From positions 88,043-152,042 of the forward strand of contig NW_025408268.1 in assembly GCF_905475395.1 (NCBI RefSeq): a stretch of 64,000 nucleotides of DNA, in the 5' to 3' direction. The notes below the pieces were generated by a model, which saw only the letters and a program-made list of their open reading frames with translations, did no database searches and was not told where the DNA came from. Positions 14,701-25,500 of the stretch are shown here, piece by piece (position 1 is the stretch's first letter; every line of letters starts with the position of its first letter). This DNA is from Chrysoperla carnea (taxonomy: Eukaryota > Arthropoda > Insecta > Neuroptera > Chrysopidae). A program made the position numbers and the translations under genes.

Positions 14701-15864
14701 TGTATAGTCAAGACTCTCTTGTTGAAAAATCGAAAATTTTCAAAAAATGTTTTTTCTATCGAAAAATGTCAAATTTGATCATTTTTGGCTTATTTATACT
14801 TAGTCCAGTCATAAACGACCTGTATGTATACATTTTGACTTATTTGGATCAAAATTGCAATGATTATTATAGTCATGACTCTCTTGTTGAAAAATCGAAA
14901 ATTTTCAAAAAATGTTTTTTCTATCGAAAAATGTCAAATTTGATAATTTTGGCTTATTTATACTTAGTCCAGTCATAAACGACCTCCATGTATACATTTT
15001 GACTTATTTGGATCAAAATTTCATTGATTTGTATAGTCATGAGTCTCTTGTTGAAAAATCGAAAATTTTCAAAAAATGTTTTTTCTATCGAAAAATGTCA
15101 AATTTGACCATTTTTGGCGTATTTATACTTAGTCCAGTCATAAACGACCTCTATGTATACATTTTGACTTATTTGGATCAAAATTTCAATGATTTGTTTA
15201 GTCGTGAGTCTCTTGTTGAAAAATCGAAAATTTTCAAAAAATGTTTTTTCTATCGAAAAATGTCAAATTTGATCATTTGTGGCTTATTTACACTTAGTCC
15301 AGTCATAAACGACCTCTTTGTATACATTTTGACTTATTTGGATCAAAATTGCAATGATTTGTATAGTCATGAGTCTCTTGTTGAAAAATCGAAAATTTTC
15401 AAAAAATGTTTTTTCTATCGAAAAATGTCAAATTTGACCATTTTTGGCTTATTTATACTTAGTCCAGTCATAAACGACCCCTTTGTATACATTTTATATT
15501 ATTTGGATCAAAATTTCAATGATTTGTATAGTCATCACTCTCCTGTTGAAAAATCGAAAATTTTCAAAAAATGTTTTTTCTATCGAAAAATGTCAAATTT
15601 AATTATTTTTAGCTTATTTATACTTAGTCCAGTCATAAAGGACATCAATGGTTACATTTTGACTTATTTGGATCAAAATTGCAATGATTTGTATAGTCAT
15701 GAGTCTCTTGTTGAAAAATCGAAAATTTTCAAAAAATGTTTTTCTATCGAAAAATGTCAAATTTGATCATTTTTGGCTTATTTATACTTAGCCCAGTCAT
15801 AACCGACCTCTATGTATACATTTTGACTTATTTGGAACAAAATTGCAATGATTTGTATAGTCAT

Positions 15865-15869
15865 GACTC
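15865..15869. other. target-site duplication, left copy (GACTC)
   Basis: The five bases before the left LTR are GACTC, the same as the five bases after the right LTR at 19532-19536. They belong to the satellite motif TCATGACTCTCTTG, which is restored exactly if the element is removed. Five-base duplications are typical of copia-type integrases. Confidence 0.93.
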
Positions 15870-16054
15870 TGTTGAGGAAATCGAAATAAAGCCCTTGTGG
15901 TTAAATATTTAGAAGTAGTTTATTGTGAATAATGTAAGTCTATATATATTAAATAAATGCAGTCAAGGCATTATATAAATAATAATTTGACATACATACT
16001 TAGCGCGTGTAAGTTCATTGAATTAAGCAATATTATAATTACATATTTTCAACA
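15870..16054 (-). repeat. LTR (3' LTR of the minus-strand element)
   Basis: 185 bp beginning TGTTGAGG and ending TTCAACA, so it has the usual TG...CA ends within a short inverted terminus TGTTGA/TCAACA. It looks base-for-base the same as 19347-19531. It is AT-rich and includes TATATATATT, a possible TATA element, on either strand. Confidence 0.95.
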
Positions 16055-16066
16055 CCGTCCCTTAAT
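16055..16066 (-). other. Polypurine tract candidate
   Basis: On the minus strand the sequence TTAAGGGACGG lies directly before the 3' LTR. This is the expected place and composition of the plus-strand primer of an LTR element; the tract is short and contains one C. Confidence 0.5.
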
Positions 16067-16281
16067 TTAATATTACTGAAAAAACAATGAACTGATAAAC
16101 CGAAATAACAAAAATTATATAAATCATAAATTCTACAAAATTCTTACAAATATATAATTATGCAGTGTAAAAATGACCAAGACACTGCATTCACAAAAAT
16201 AAAAATTTGCTTACAATAGTAAAAATATATTAGGTATCATATTTCAAAACAGTATATATCTAATTTATTGAAATAAAACAA

Positions 16282-16521
16282 TCACATTTCTAATTTAAAT
16301 ATTTTTCTGTTTAAATACACAAAAATTGTGTAAGCATTTGCAAAATTCGATGATTTATCTTTGCTCCTGTTCTTTGCTCTACTAATTAAAACATTTTTAT
16401 CTAGAGCTTGTCCTTTAGGATTACCAACCATATTAACCCTCGATTTCTGCAGAGGTTTCTGATCACCTTTCTTTTGAAATTTTTGCTTGTGCCTCTCTTT
16501 AACCCGTGTTCGAAGTACCAT
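16282..16521 (-). CDS. Lysine-rich in-frame downstream ORF in the LTR element
   Basis: A 79-codon frame, in the same reading frame as the upstream gag-protease gene and separated from it by a single TAA at 16570-16572 and 16 further open codons. It is rich in Lys and Arg in its first two thirds. It shows no integrase, reverse transcriptase or RNase H motif. It could be the tail of the captured segment cut off by one stop, read only by suppression, or not translated. I do not recognise it. Confidence 0.3.
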   Translation of the reverse strand: MVLRTRVKERHKQKFQKKGDQKPLQKSRVNMVGNPKGQALDKNVLISRAKNRSKDKSSNFANAYTIFVYLNRKIFKLEM

Positions 16522-16569
16522 TGGAACTTCCCAAAAAGCATTTGTAGTTAGTTTAGGCGTTTCATCGTT

Positions 16570-18351
16570 TTAAGATGAATCTTCATATTCTTCAACAGGT
16601 AATCGTTGATTTATTGGTCTACGAAGTTGTTCAATATTTTGAACTTCTTTTAATGTCAAGCCAGTTTCCTTTACGTTATCATCATAGTAATCCAAACTGC
16701 ATTGTTCATAAATTTTCTTCTTGATATGTGTTTTTTCATTCAACATATCCATCGCATTTCTATAATCCACATTATTCCTTTTCCGGAATATTCTTGTTGG
16801 ATCCATAACTAATTTTGTCATACGATCATATTCATCACCTTCGAATACGTTTCGTTTCGACTTTCCTGTATCTACAGGCATAATTGGTAGACTTTCATCC
16901 ATGACATTAACTGTATCTTTTAAACTTTCAGCTGACTCCCGTTTCATATCAGCTGCTTCACTACAGTTATTTATATCCCTTGGTTCCACAACAAAAACCA
17001 TTTGATTTAATTTACGATCCATACTATCCATTAAATCAGATTCCATTGATTTCAAGATTTCCTTACACTTGGTTCCGTTGACCTTTAAAGAATTTCTTGT
17101 TTGCTTAGCATTAGCACAAGTTTTACAATTCTTTAATTTATTGTTGTCATCAGCACATTTTATACTGTTTGTATAATTCCGCGTTTTTTTATTCAAACTC
17201 ATGTGACCCAGTTTTCTATGTCCATTCATAGTATTTTCATTTTGTTGACTCAGCATACATTTACTTATCGAACGAATCTTATACATGCCTTTTTCAGGTG
17301 TACTTCTTGCAATTATTTTGTTGTATTTATTGCGAATTGTACAGCCGTCCTTATTGAAGATTACAACATTTCCCTTTTCGACAATTTTGTTAACCGATAA
17401 CAAATTGGCACATAATGTAGGTACGTGTAATACTTCCTTGACTTCGATATCAAGTTCATTCGTTCTAATTGTAGTATTGCCAACACTCTTGACTTTCATT
17501 TTTGAACCATTTGGACCAATTACTTTATTCACATTTGCGGACCTTAATTCTCTGAATACATCAACATTCGGTGTCATGTGACTTGATGCTCCCGAATCTA
17601 TGTACCAGTCGTTTGAATTTTGTTTTCCACACAACATAGCTTGAAACAAATACTCTTTTTCCGGTTTTCTATTTGGAGATTTCTTGGACTTATCACAATT
17701 GTAGCTTAAGTGTTTAGTCGACCCACAATTGAAACACTTTTTCTTAAACTGCTTCTTCTGATATGCGTTTTTTTGTTGTTTCGAAAAAAACGCTTCGATG
17801 CCACTTTGTTGGCTTTCCTGGCTTTCCTGAGTATCAATCAGTTTTGAAATTATTTGATCGGAAGTCATGTTACTTCCCGATGCCTCGATTCCCATTATGA
17901 ATGGTTTATATACGTCGCTTAGACCTGCTAATACAATAGCACCAAGCCATTCATCTGTTATGGTGAAACCAATTCCACTTAACTTTTTCGAGCAACAAAT
18001 AATTTCGTCCAAATACGACTGCATATTGTCGGTGTCCTCCAATCTGATTGATATCAAACTTCTAAGCAATCCAATTTTCCGTGACAGCCCCTTATCCTCG
18101 TATAACCTTTTTAAGGTACTCCAAATTTCCAATGCTGAATCGCAAGAATCAATGTGAGCATAAATACATGATTCAACACACAGCGACAGCAATGCCTTAC
18201 AGCTCTCCAGTTTGTCCACCCTTGATTCGGTTACTGGATCTGTTATACAACCAGAAAAACCTTTGTATGCAATCACATTCTTGATTGCAAAACTCCAGGT
18301 ATGATAATTTTCACTCCCATTTAATTTTTGGATACCGAAATCTGTCGACAT
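16570..18351 (-). CDS. gag: Copia-type Gag-protease polyprotein with unknown C-terminal segment
   Basis: 593 codons starting MSTDFGIQKLNGSENY, a typical copia Gag start (xLNGxENYxxW). Residues about 1-190 are the UBN2-type Gag capsid region. About 205-220 is a CX2CX4HX4C zinc knuckle (CFNCGSTKHLSYNC) for RNA binding. About 250-260 is the aspartic protease active site WYIDSGASSHMT. About 380-425 is the integrase N-terminal zinc region (GHRKLGH ... CKTC). The integrase core begins (ESDLMDSM, matching the usual first catalytic Asp motif) and then stops matching near residue 440. The last 150 residues are acidic and basic by turns, with no DDE core, no YVDD and no RNase H. Autonomous copia polyproteins are about 1300-1400 residues, so about two thirds of pol is missing. 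The frame is open, so Gag may still be made. The C-terminal segment may be captured foreign sequence. Confidence 0.9.
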   Translation of the reverse strand: MSTDFGIQKLNGSENYHTWSFAIKNVIAYKGFSGCITDPVTESRVDKLESCKALLSLCVESCIYAHIDSCDSALEIWSTLKRLYEDKGLSRKIGLLRSLISIRLEDTDNMQSYLDEIICCSKKLSGIGFTITDEWLGAIVLAGLSDVYKPFIMGIEASGSNMTSDQIISKLIDTQESQESQQSGIEAFFSKQQKNAYQKKQFKKKCFNCGSTKHLSYNCDKSKKSPNRKPEKEYLFQAMLCGKQNSNDWYIDSGASSHMTPNVDVFRELRSANVNKVIGPNGSKMKVKSVGNTTIRTNELDIEVKEVLHVPTLCANLLSVNKIVEKGNVVIFNKDGCTIRNKYNKIIARSTPEKGMYKIRSISKCMLSQQNENTMNGHRKLGHMSLNKKTRNYTNSIKCADDNNKLKNCKTCANAKQTRNSLKVNGTKCKEILKSMESDLMDSMDRKLNQMVFVVEPRDINNCSEAADMKRESAESLKDTVNVMDESLPIMPVDTGKSKRNVFEGDEYDRMTKLVMDPTRIFRKRNNVDYRNAMDMLNEKTHIKKKIYEQCSLDYYDDNVKETGLTLKEVQNIEQLRRPINQRLPVEEYEDSS

Positions 18352-19334
18352 TTTTCCTTTTTAATATTTATACACAATATATTAAAAAATCTTAATTCCA
18401 AAAATAAATTCCAATTTCCAGGGAGAATCCAAAAATTATTTCCAACAAATAATACAAAAATTATTTTTCCAAAAATTGATTCTTCAAATTATTTTTCCTC
18501 AAATAATAAAAATAATTTTTCCAAAGAAGAATCCAAATAATTTTTTTATAAATTAATTTTCCACAAATTAATTTTCACAGGAACCCAATAATTGGAGAAT
18601 CCAAAAAAAATTATTTCCAACCAATAATTTTACCATAAAATTTATTTTTCAAAAATGATTCTTCAAATTATTTTTTCCATAAAGTAAATAAAATTATTTT
18701 ACCACAAAGAAGAATCAAACAATTTTCTCAAATTAATTTTCCATAAATAATTTCCAAAATTATGTCCACAGGAATCGAATAATTAATTTTCCAACAATTA
18801 ATTATCTTCAAATAATTACAAAAATTATTTCCACGCGATTCCAATAATTAATTTTCCACAAATTAATTAACTTCCAATAATTACAAAAATTATTTCCACT
18901 GGATTCCAATAATCAATTTTCCACAAATTAATTATATTCAAATAATTACAAAAATTATTTGTACAGGATTTCAATACTTAATTTTCCTCAATTTAAATCC
19001 AAATAAATAATTCCAAAATTATTTCTGCAGGAATCCACTGATTAATTTTCCAACAATTAATTCAAATAAATAATTATCAAAATTATTTCGGCAGCAATCC
19101 ACTGATTAATTCTCCATAAATTAATCAAATAAATAATCATCAAAATTATTTCTGCAGGAATCCACTGATTAATTCTCCATAAATTAATCAAATAAATAAT
19201 TACCAAAAATTATTTCTGCAAGATTCCATAAAATTATTTTGAACACAAAATAATTTATTCCAATTGAAAGTTTTATATCATTTCAAGATAGACCTCTTAT
19301 TTTAAATTAACCACAACAATTTGGCTTCAACCAC
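18352..19334 (-). repeat. AT-rich leader of the LTR element with degenerate tandem repeats
   Basis: About 980 bp between the primer-binding site and the gag start, with no credible gene. It consists of degenerate repeats of roughly 60-70 bp built from AATTATTTCCACAGGATTCC and TTAATTTTCCACAAATTAAT. The clearest copies lie at 18770-19230. Packaging signals usually sit in this leader, but none can be named here. Confidence 0.7.
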
Positions 19335-19346
19335 GCTCTGCTACCA
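19335..19346 (-). other. Primer-binding site
   Basis: On the minus strand TGGTAGCAGAGC follows the 5' LTR with no gap. This is close to the TGGTATCAGAGC primer site, pairing with initiator tRNA-Met, used by many copia elements. It confirms the minus orientation. Confidence 0.8.
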
Positions 19347-19531
19347 TGTTGAGGAAATCGAAATAAAGCCCTTGTGGTTAAATATTTAGAAGTAGTTTAT
19401 TGTGAATAATGTAAGTCTATATATATTAAATAAATGCAGTCAAGGCATTATATAAATAATAATTTGACATACATACTTAGCGCGTGTAAGTTCATTGAAT
19501 TAAGCAATATTATAATTACATATTTTCAACA
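19347..19531 (-). repeat. LTR (5' LTR of the minus-strand element)
   Basis: 185 bp, apparently identical to 15870-16054, with TGTTGA and TCAACA ends. It is followed at once by the right target duplication and the rest of the interrupted satellite monomer. Confidence 0.95.
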
Positions 19532-19536
19532 GACTC
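19532..19536. other. target-site duplication, right copy (GACTC)
   Basis: Matches 15865-15869; the satellite resumes here in the same monomer phase it left at 15869. Confidence 0.93.
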
Positions 19537-22500
19537 TCTTGTTGAAAAATCGAAAATTTTCAAAAAATGTTTTTTCTATCGAAAAATGTCAAATTTGATC
19601 ATTTTTGGCTTATTTATACTTAGTCCAGTCATAAACGACCCCTATGTATACATTTTGACTTATTTGGATCAAAATTTCAATGATTTGTATAGTCATGAGT
19701 CTCTTGTTGAAAAATCGAAAATTTTCAAAAATGTTTTTTCTATCGAAAAATGTCAAATTTGATCATTTTTGGCTTATTTATACTTAGTCCAGTCATAAAC
19801 GACCTCTATGTATACATTTTGACTTATTTTGATCAAAATTTCAATGATTTGTATAGTCATGAGTCTCTTGTTGAAAAATCGAATATTTTCAAAAAATGTT
19901 TTTTATATCGAAAAATGTTAAATTTGATCATTTTTGGCTTATTTATACTTAGTCTAGTCATAAACGACCTCTATGTATACATTTTGACTTATTTGGATCA
20001 AAATGGCAATGATTTGTATAGTCATGACTCTCTTGTTGAAAAATCGAAAATTTTCAAAAAATGTTTTTTCTGTCGAAAAATGTCAAATTTGATCATTTTT
20101 GGCTTATTTATACTTAGTCCAGTCATAAACGACCTCTATGTATACATTTTGACTTGGTTGGATCAAAATTGCAATGATTTGTATAGTCATGACTCTCTTG
20201 TTGAAAAATCGAAAATTTTCAAAAAATGTTTCTTCTATCGAAAAATGTCAAATTTGATCATTTTTGGCTTATTTATACTTAGTCCAGTCATAAACGACCC
20301 CTATGTATACATTTTGACTTATTTGGATCAAAATTTCAATGATTTGTATAGTCATGAGTCTCTTGTTGAAAAATCGAAAATTTTCAAAAAATGTTTTTTC
20401 TATCGAAAAATGTCAAATTTGATCATTTTTGGCTTATTTATACTTAGTCCAGTCATAAACGACCTCTTTGTATACATTTTGACTTATTTTGATCAAAATT
20501 GCAATGATTTGTATAGTCATGAGTCTCTTGTTGAAAAATCGAAAATTTTCAAAAAATGTTTTTTTCTATCGAAAAATGTCAAATTTGATCATTTTTGGCT
20601 TATTAATACTTAGTCCAGTCATAAACGACCTCTATGTATACATTTTGACTTATTTGGATCAAAATTTCAATGATTTTTATAGTCATGACTCTCTTGTTGA
20701 AAAATCGAAAATTTTCAAAAAATGTTTCTTCTATCGAAAAATGTCAAATTTGATCATTTTTGGCTTATTTATACTTAGTCCAGTCATAAACGACCTCTAT
20801 GTATACATTTTGACTTATTTGGATCAAAATTTCAATGATTTGTATAGTCATGAGTCTCTTGTTGAAAAATCGAAAATTTTCAAAAAATGTTTTTTTCTAT
20901 CGAAAAAATGTCAAATTTGATCATTTTTGGGTTATTTATACTTAGCCCAGTCATAACCGACCTCTATGTATACATTTTGACTTATTTGGATCAAAATTGC
21001 AATGATTTGTATAGTCATCACTCTCTTGTTGAAAAATCGAAAATTTTCAAAAAATGTTTTTTCTATCGAAAAATGTCAAATTTAATCATTTTTAGCTTAT
21101 TTATACTTAGTTTAGTCATAATCGACCTATTTGGTTACATTTTGACTTATTTGGATCAAAATTGCAATGATTTGTATAGTCATGACTCTCTTGTTGAAAA
21201 ATCGAAAATTTTCAAAAAATGTTTTTTTCTATCGAAAAATGTCAAATTTGATCATTTTTGGCTTATTTATACTTAGTCCAGTCATAAACGACCTCTATGT
21301 ATACATTTTGACTTATTTGGATCAAAATTGCAATGATTTGTATAGTCATGACTCTCTTGTTGAAAAATCGAAAATTTTCAAAAAATGTTTTTTCTATCAA
21401 AAATGTCAAATTTGATCATTTTTGGCTTATTTATACTTAGTCCAGTCAAAAACGACCCCTATGTATACATTTTGACTTATTTGGATCAAAATTTCAATGA
21501 TTTGTATAGTCATCACTCTCTTGTTGAAAAATCGAAAATTTTCAAAAAATGTTTTTTCTATCGAAAAATGTCAAATTTAATCATTTTTAGCTTATTTATA
21601 CTTAGTCCAGTCATAAACGACCTCTATGGTTACATTTTGACTTATTTGGATCAAAATTGCAATGATTTGTATAGTCATGAGTCTCTTGTTGAAAAATCGA
21701 AAATTTTCAAAAAATGTTTTTCTATCGAAAAATGTCAAATTTGATCATTTTTGGCTTATTTATACTTATCCCAGTCATAACTGACCTCTATGTATACATT
21801 TTGACTTATTTGGATCAAAATTGCAATGATTTGTACAGTCATGACTCTCCTGTTGAAAAATCGAAAATTTTCAAAAAATGTTTTTTCTATCGAAAAATGT
21901 CAAATTTGATCATTTATGGCTTATTTATACTTAGTCCAGTCATAAACGACCCCTATGTATACATATTGACTTATTTGGATCAAAATTTCAATGATTTGTA
22001 TAGTCATGAGTCTCTTGTTGAAAAATCGAAAATTTTCAAAAAATGTTTTTTTCTATCGAAAAATGTCAAATTTGATCATTTTTGGCTTATTTATACTTAG
22101 TCCAGTCATAAACGACCTCTATGTATACATTTTGACTTATTTTGAGCAAAATTTCAATGATTTGTATAGTCATGAGTCCTTTGTTGAAAAATCGAATATT
22201 TTCAAAAAATGTTTTTTATATCGAAAAATGTTAAATTTGATCATTTTTGGCTTATTTATACTTAGTCTAGTCATAAACGACCTCTATGTATACATTTTGA
22301 CTTATTTGGATCAAAATGGCAATGATTTGTATAGTCATGACTCTCTTGTTGAAAAATCGAAAATTTTCAAAAAATGTTTTTTTCTATCGAAAAATGTCAA
22401 ATTTGATCATTTTTGGCTTATTTATACTTAGTCCAGTCATAAACGACCTCCATGTATACATTTTGACTTATTTGGATCAAAATTTCAATGATTTGTATAG

Positions 22501-25500
22501 TCATGAGTCTCTTGTTGAAAAATCGAAAATTTTCAAAAAATGTTTTTTTCTATCGAAAAATGTCAAATTTGACCATTTTTGGCTTATTTATACTTAGTCC
22601 AGTCATAAACGACCCCTATGTATACATTTTATATTATTTGGATCAAAATTTCAATGATTTGTATAGTCATCACTCTCCTGTTGAAAAATCGAAAATTTTC
22701 AAAAAATGTTTTTTCTATCGAAAAATGTCAAATTTAATCATTTTTAGCTTATTTATACTTAGTCCAGTCATAAACGACATCTATGGTTACATTTTGACTT
22801 ATATGGATCAAAATTGCAATGATTTGTATAGTCATGAGTCTCTTGTTGAAAAATCGAAAATTTTCAAAAAATGTTTTTCTATCGAAAAATGTCAAATTTG
22901 ATCATTTTTGGCTTATTTATACTTAGCCCAGTCATAACCGACCTCTATGTATACATTTTGACTTATTTGGATCAAAATTGCAATGATTTGTATAGTCATG
23001 ACTCTCTTGTTGAAAAATCGAAAATTTTCAAAAAATGTTTTTTCTATCGAAAAATGTCAAATTTGATCATTTTTGGCTTATTTATACTTAGTCCAGTCAT
23101 AAACGACCCCTATGTATACATTTTGACTTATTTGGATCAAATTTTCAATGATTTGTATAGTCATGACTCTCTTGTTGAAAAATCGAAAATTTTCAAAAAA
23201 TGTTTTTTCTAGCGAAAAATGTCAAATTTGATCATTTTTGGCTTATTTATACTTAGTCCAGTCATAAACGACCTCCATGTATACATTTTGACTTATTTTG
23301 ATCAAAATTTCAATGATTTGTATAGTCATGAGTCTCTTGTTGAAAAATCGAATATTTTCAAAAAATGTTTTTTATATCGAAAAATGTTAAATTTGATCAT
23401 TTTTGGCTTATTTATACTTAGTCTAGTCATAAACGACCTCTATGTATACATTTTGACTTATTTGGATCAAAATGGCAATGATTATTATAGTCATGACTCT
23501 TTTGTTGAAAAATCGAAAATTTTCAAAAAATGTTTTTTCTATCGAAAAATGTCAAATTTGATCATTTTTGGCTTATTTATACTTAGTCCAGTCATAAACG
23601 ACCTCCATGTATACATTTTGACTTATTTGGATCAAAATTTCATTGATTTGTATAGTCATGAGTCTCTTGTTGAAAAATCGATAATTTTCAAAAAGTGTTT
23701 TTTCTATCGAAAATTGTCAAATTTGACCATTTTTGGCGTATTTATACTTAGTCCAGTCATAAACGACCTCTTTGTATACATTTTGACTTATTTGGATCAA
23801 AATTGCAATGATTTGTATAGTCATGACTCTCTTGTTGAAAAATCGAAAATTTTCAAAAAATGTTTTTTCTATCGAAAAATGTCAAATTTGATCATTTTTA
23901 GCTTATTTATACTTAGTCCAGTCATAAACGACCTCTATGTATACATTTTGACTTATTTGGATCAAAATTTCAATGATTTGTATAGTCATGAGTCTCTTGT
24001 TGAAAAATCGAAAATTTTCAAAAAATGTTTTTTCTATCGAAAAATGTCAAATTTGATCATTTTTGGCTTATTTATACTTAGTCCAGTCATAAACGACCTC
24101 TATGTATATATTTTGACTTATTTGGATCAAAATTGCAATGATTTGTATGGTCATGACTCTCTTGTTGAAAAATCGAAAATTTTCAAAAAATGTTTTTTCT
24201 GTCGAAAAATGTCAAATTTGATCATTTTTGGCTTATTTATACTTAGTCCAGTCATAAACGACCTCTATGTATACATTTTGACTTATTTGGATCAAAATTG
24301 CAATTATTTGTATAGTCATGACTCTCTTGTTGAAAAATCGAAAATTTTCAAAAAATGTTTTTTCTATCGAAAAATGTCAAATTTGATCTTTTTTGGCTTA
24401 TTTATACTTAGTCCAGTCATAAACGACCTCTATGTATACATTTTGACTTATTTTGATCAAAATTTCAATGATTTGTATAGTCATGACTCGCTTGTTGAAA
24501 AATCGAAAATTTTCAAAAAATATTTTTTATATCGAAAAATGTCAAATTTTAACATTTTTGGCTTATTTATACTTAGTCCAGTCATAAACGACCTCTATGT
24601 ATACATTTTGACTTATTTGGATCAAAATTGCAATGATTTGAATAGTCATGACTCTCTTGTTGAAAAATTGAAAATTTTCAAAAAATGTTTTTTCTATCGA
24701 AAATTGTCAAATTTGATCATTTTTGGCTTATTTATACTTAGTCCAGTCATAAACCATCTCTATGTATACATTTTGACTTATTTGGATCAAAATGGCAATG
24801 ATTTGTATAGTCATGACTCTCTTGTTGAAAAATCGAAAATTTTCAAAAAATATTTTTTCTATCGAAAAATGTCAAATTTGATCATTTTTGGCTTATTTAT
24901 ACTTAGCCCAGTCATAAGCGACCTCTATGTATACATTTTGACTTATTTGGATCAAAATTGCAATGATTATTATAGTCATGACTCTCTTGTTGAAAAATCG
25001 AAAATTTTCAAAAAATGTTTTTATTATCGAAAAATGTCAAATTTGATCACTTTTGGCTTATTTATACTTAGTCCAGTCATAAACGACCTCCATGTATACA
25101 TTTTTGACTTATTTGGATCAAAATTTCATTGATTTGTATAGTCATGAGTCTCTTGTTGAAAAATCGAAAATTTTCAAAAAATGTTTTTTTCTATCGAAAA
25201 ATGTCAAATTTGACCATTTTTGGCGTATTTATAGTTAGTCCAGTCATAAACGACCTCTTTGTATACATTTTGACTTATTTGGATCAAAATTGCAATGATT
25301 TGTATAGTCATGACTCTCTTGTTGAAAAATCGAAAATTTTCAAAAAATGTTTTTTCTATCGAAAAATGTCAAATTTGATCATTTTTAGCTTATTTATACT
25401 TAGTCCAGTCATAAACGACCTCTATGTATACATTTTGACTTATTTGAATCAAAATTTCAATGACTTGTATAGTCATGAGTCTCTTGTTGAAAAATCGAAA

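Larger units (their letters stand above)
1..15869. repeat. 165-bp satellite array, block 1
   Basis: Direct tandem repeat with a 165-bp period: the landmark CTTAGTCCAGTCATAAACGA returns every 165 bp (for example near 448, 613, 778, 943). About 96 monomers lie before the LTR insertion. Each monomer contains short perfect palindromes (ATGTATACAT, GAAAATTTTC, CAAATTTG) and many A/T tracts, so bent DNA is plausible. The period is 55 codons long and the plus frame has no stop, so translation gives long 55-residue repeats. These break at 1-2 bp indels and scattered stops, and monomer differences mostly change amino acids. I therefore treat it as satellite DNA, not coding sequence. Irregular, shortened monomers occur at about 2165-2260. 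The array continues beyond the left window edge. Confidence 0.97.
15870..19531 (-). mobile_element. Non-autonomous copia-type LTR retroelement
   Basis: A 3662-bp element bounded by two 185-bp LTRs that look identical by eye, inside a satellite monomer with a 5-bp target duplication. Gene direction is minus, so the 5' LTR is at 19347-19531. Order along the minus strand: LTR, primer-binding site, AT-rich leader of about 1 kb, one gag-protease frame, about 230 bp of AT-rich 3' region, purine tract, LTR. The gag order and CX2CX4HX4C zinc knuckle identify the copia (Pseudoviridae) superfamily. The integrase core, reverse transcriptase and RNase H are absent, so it cannot move without a helper. LTR identity indicates a very recent insertion. 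Confidence 0.93.

Noticed and set aside
17203..18540. Plus-strand frames opposite the gag gene
   Set aside because: Antisense shadows of the Gag-protease frame, with no motifs.
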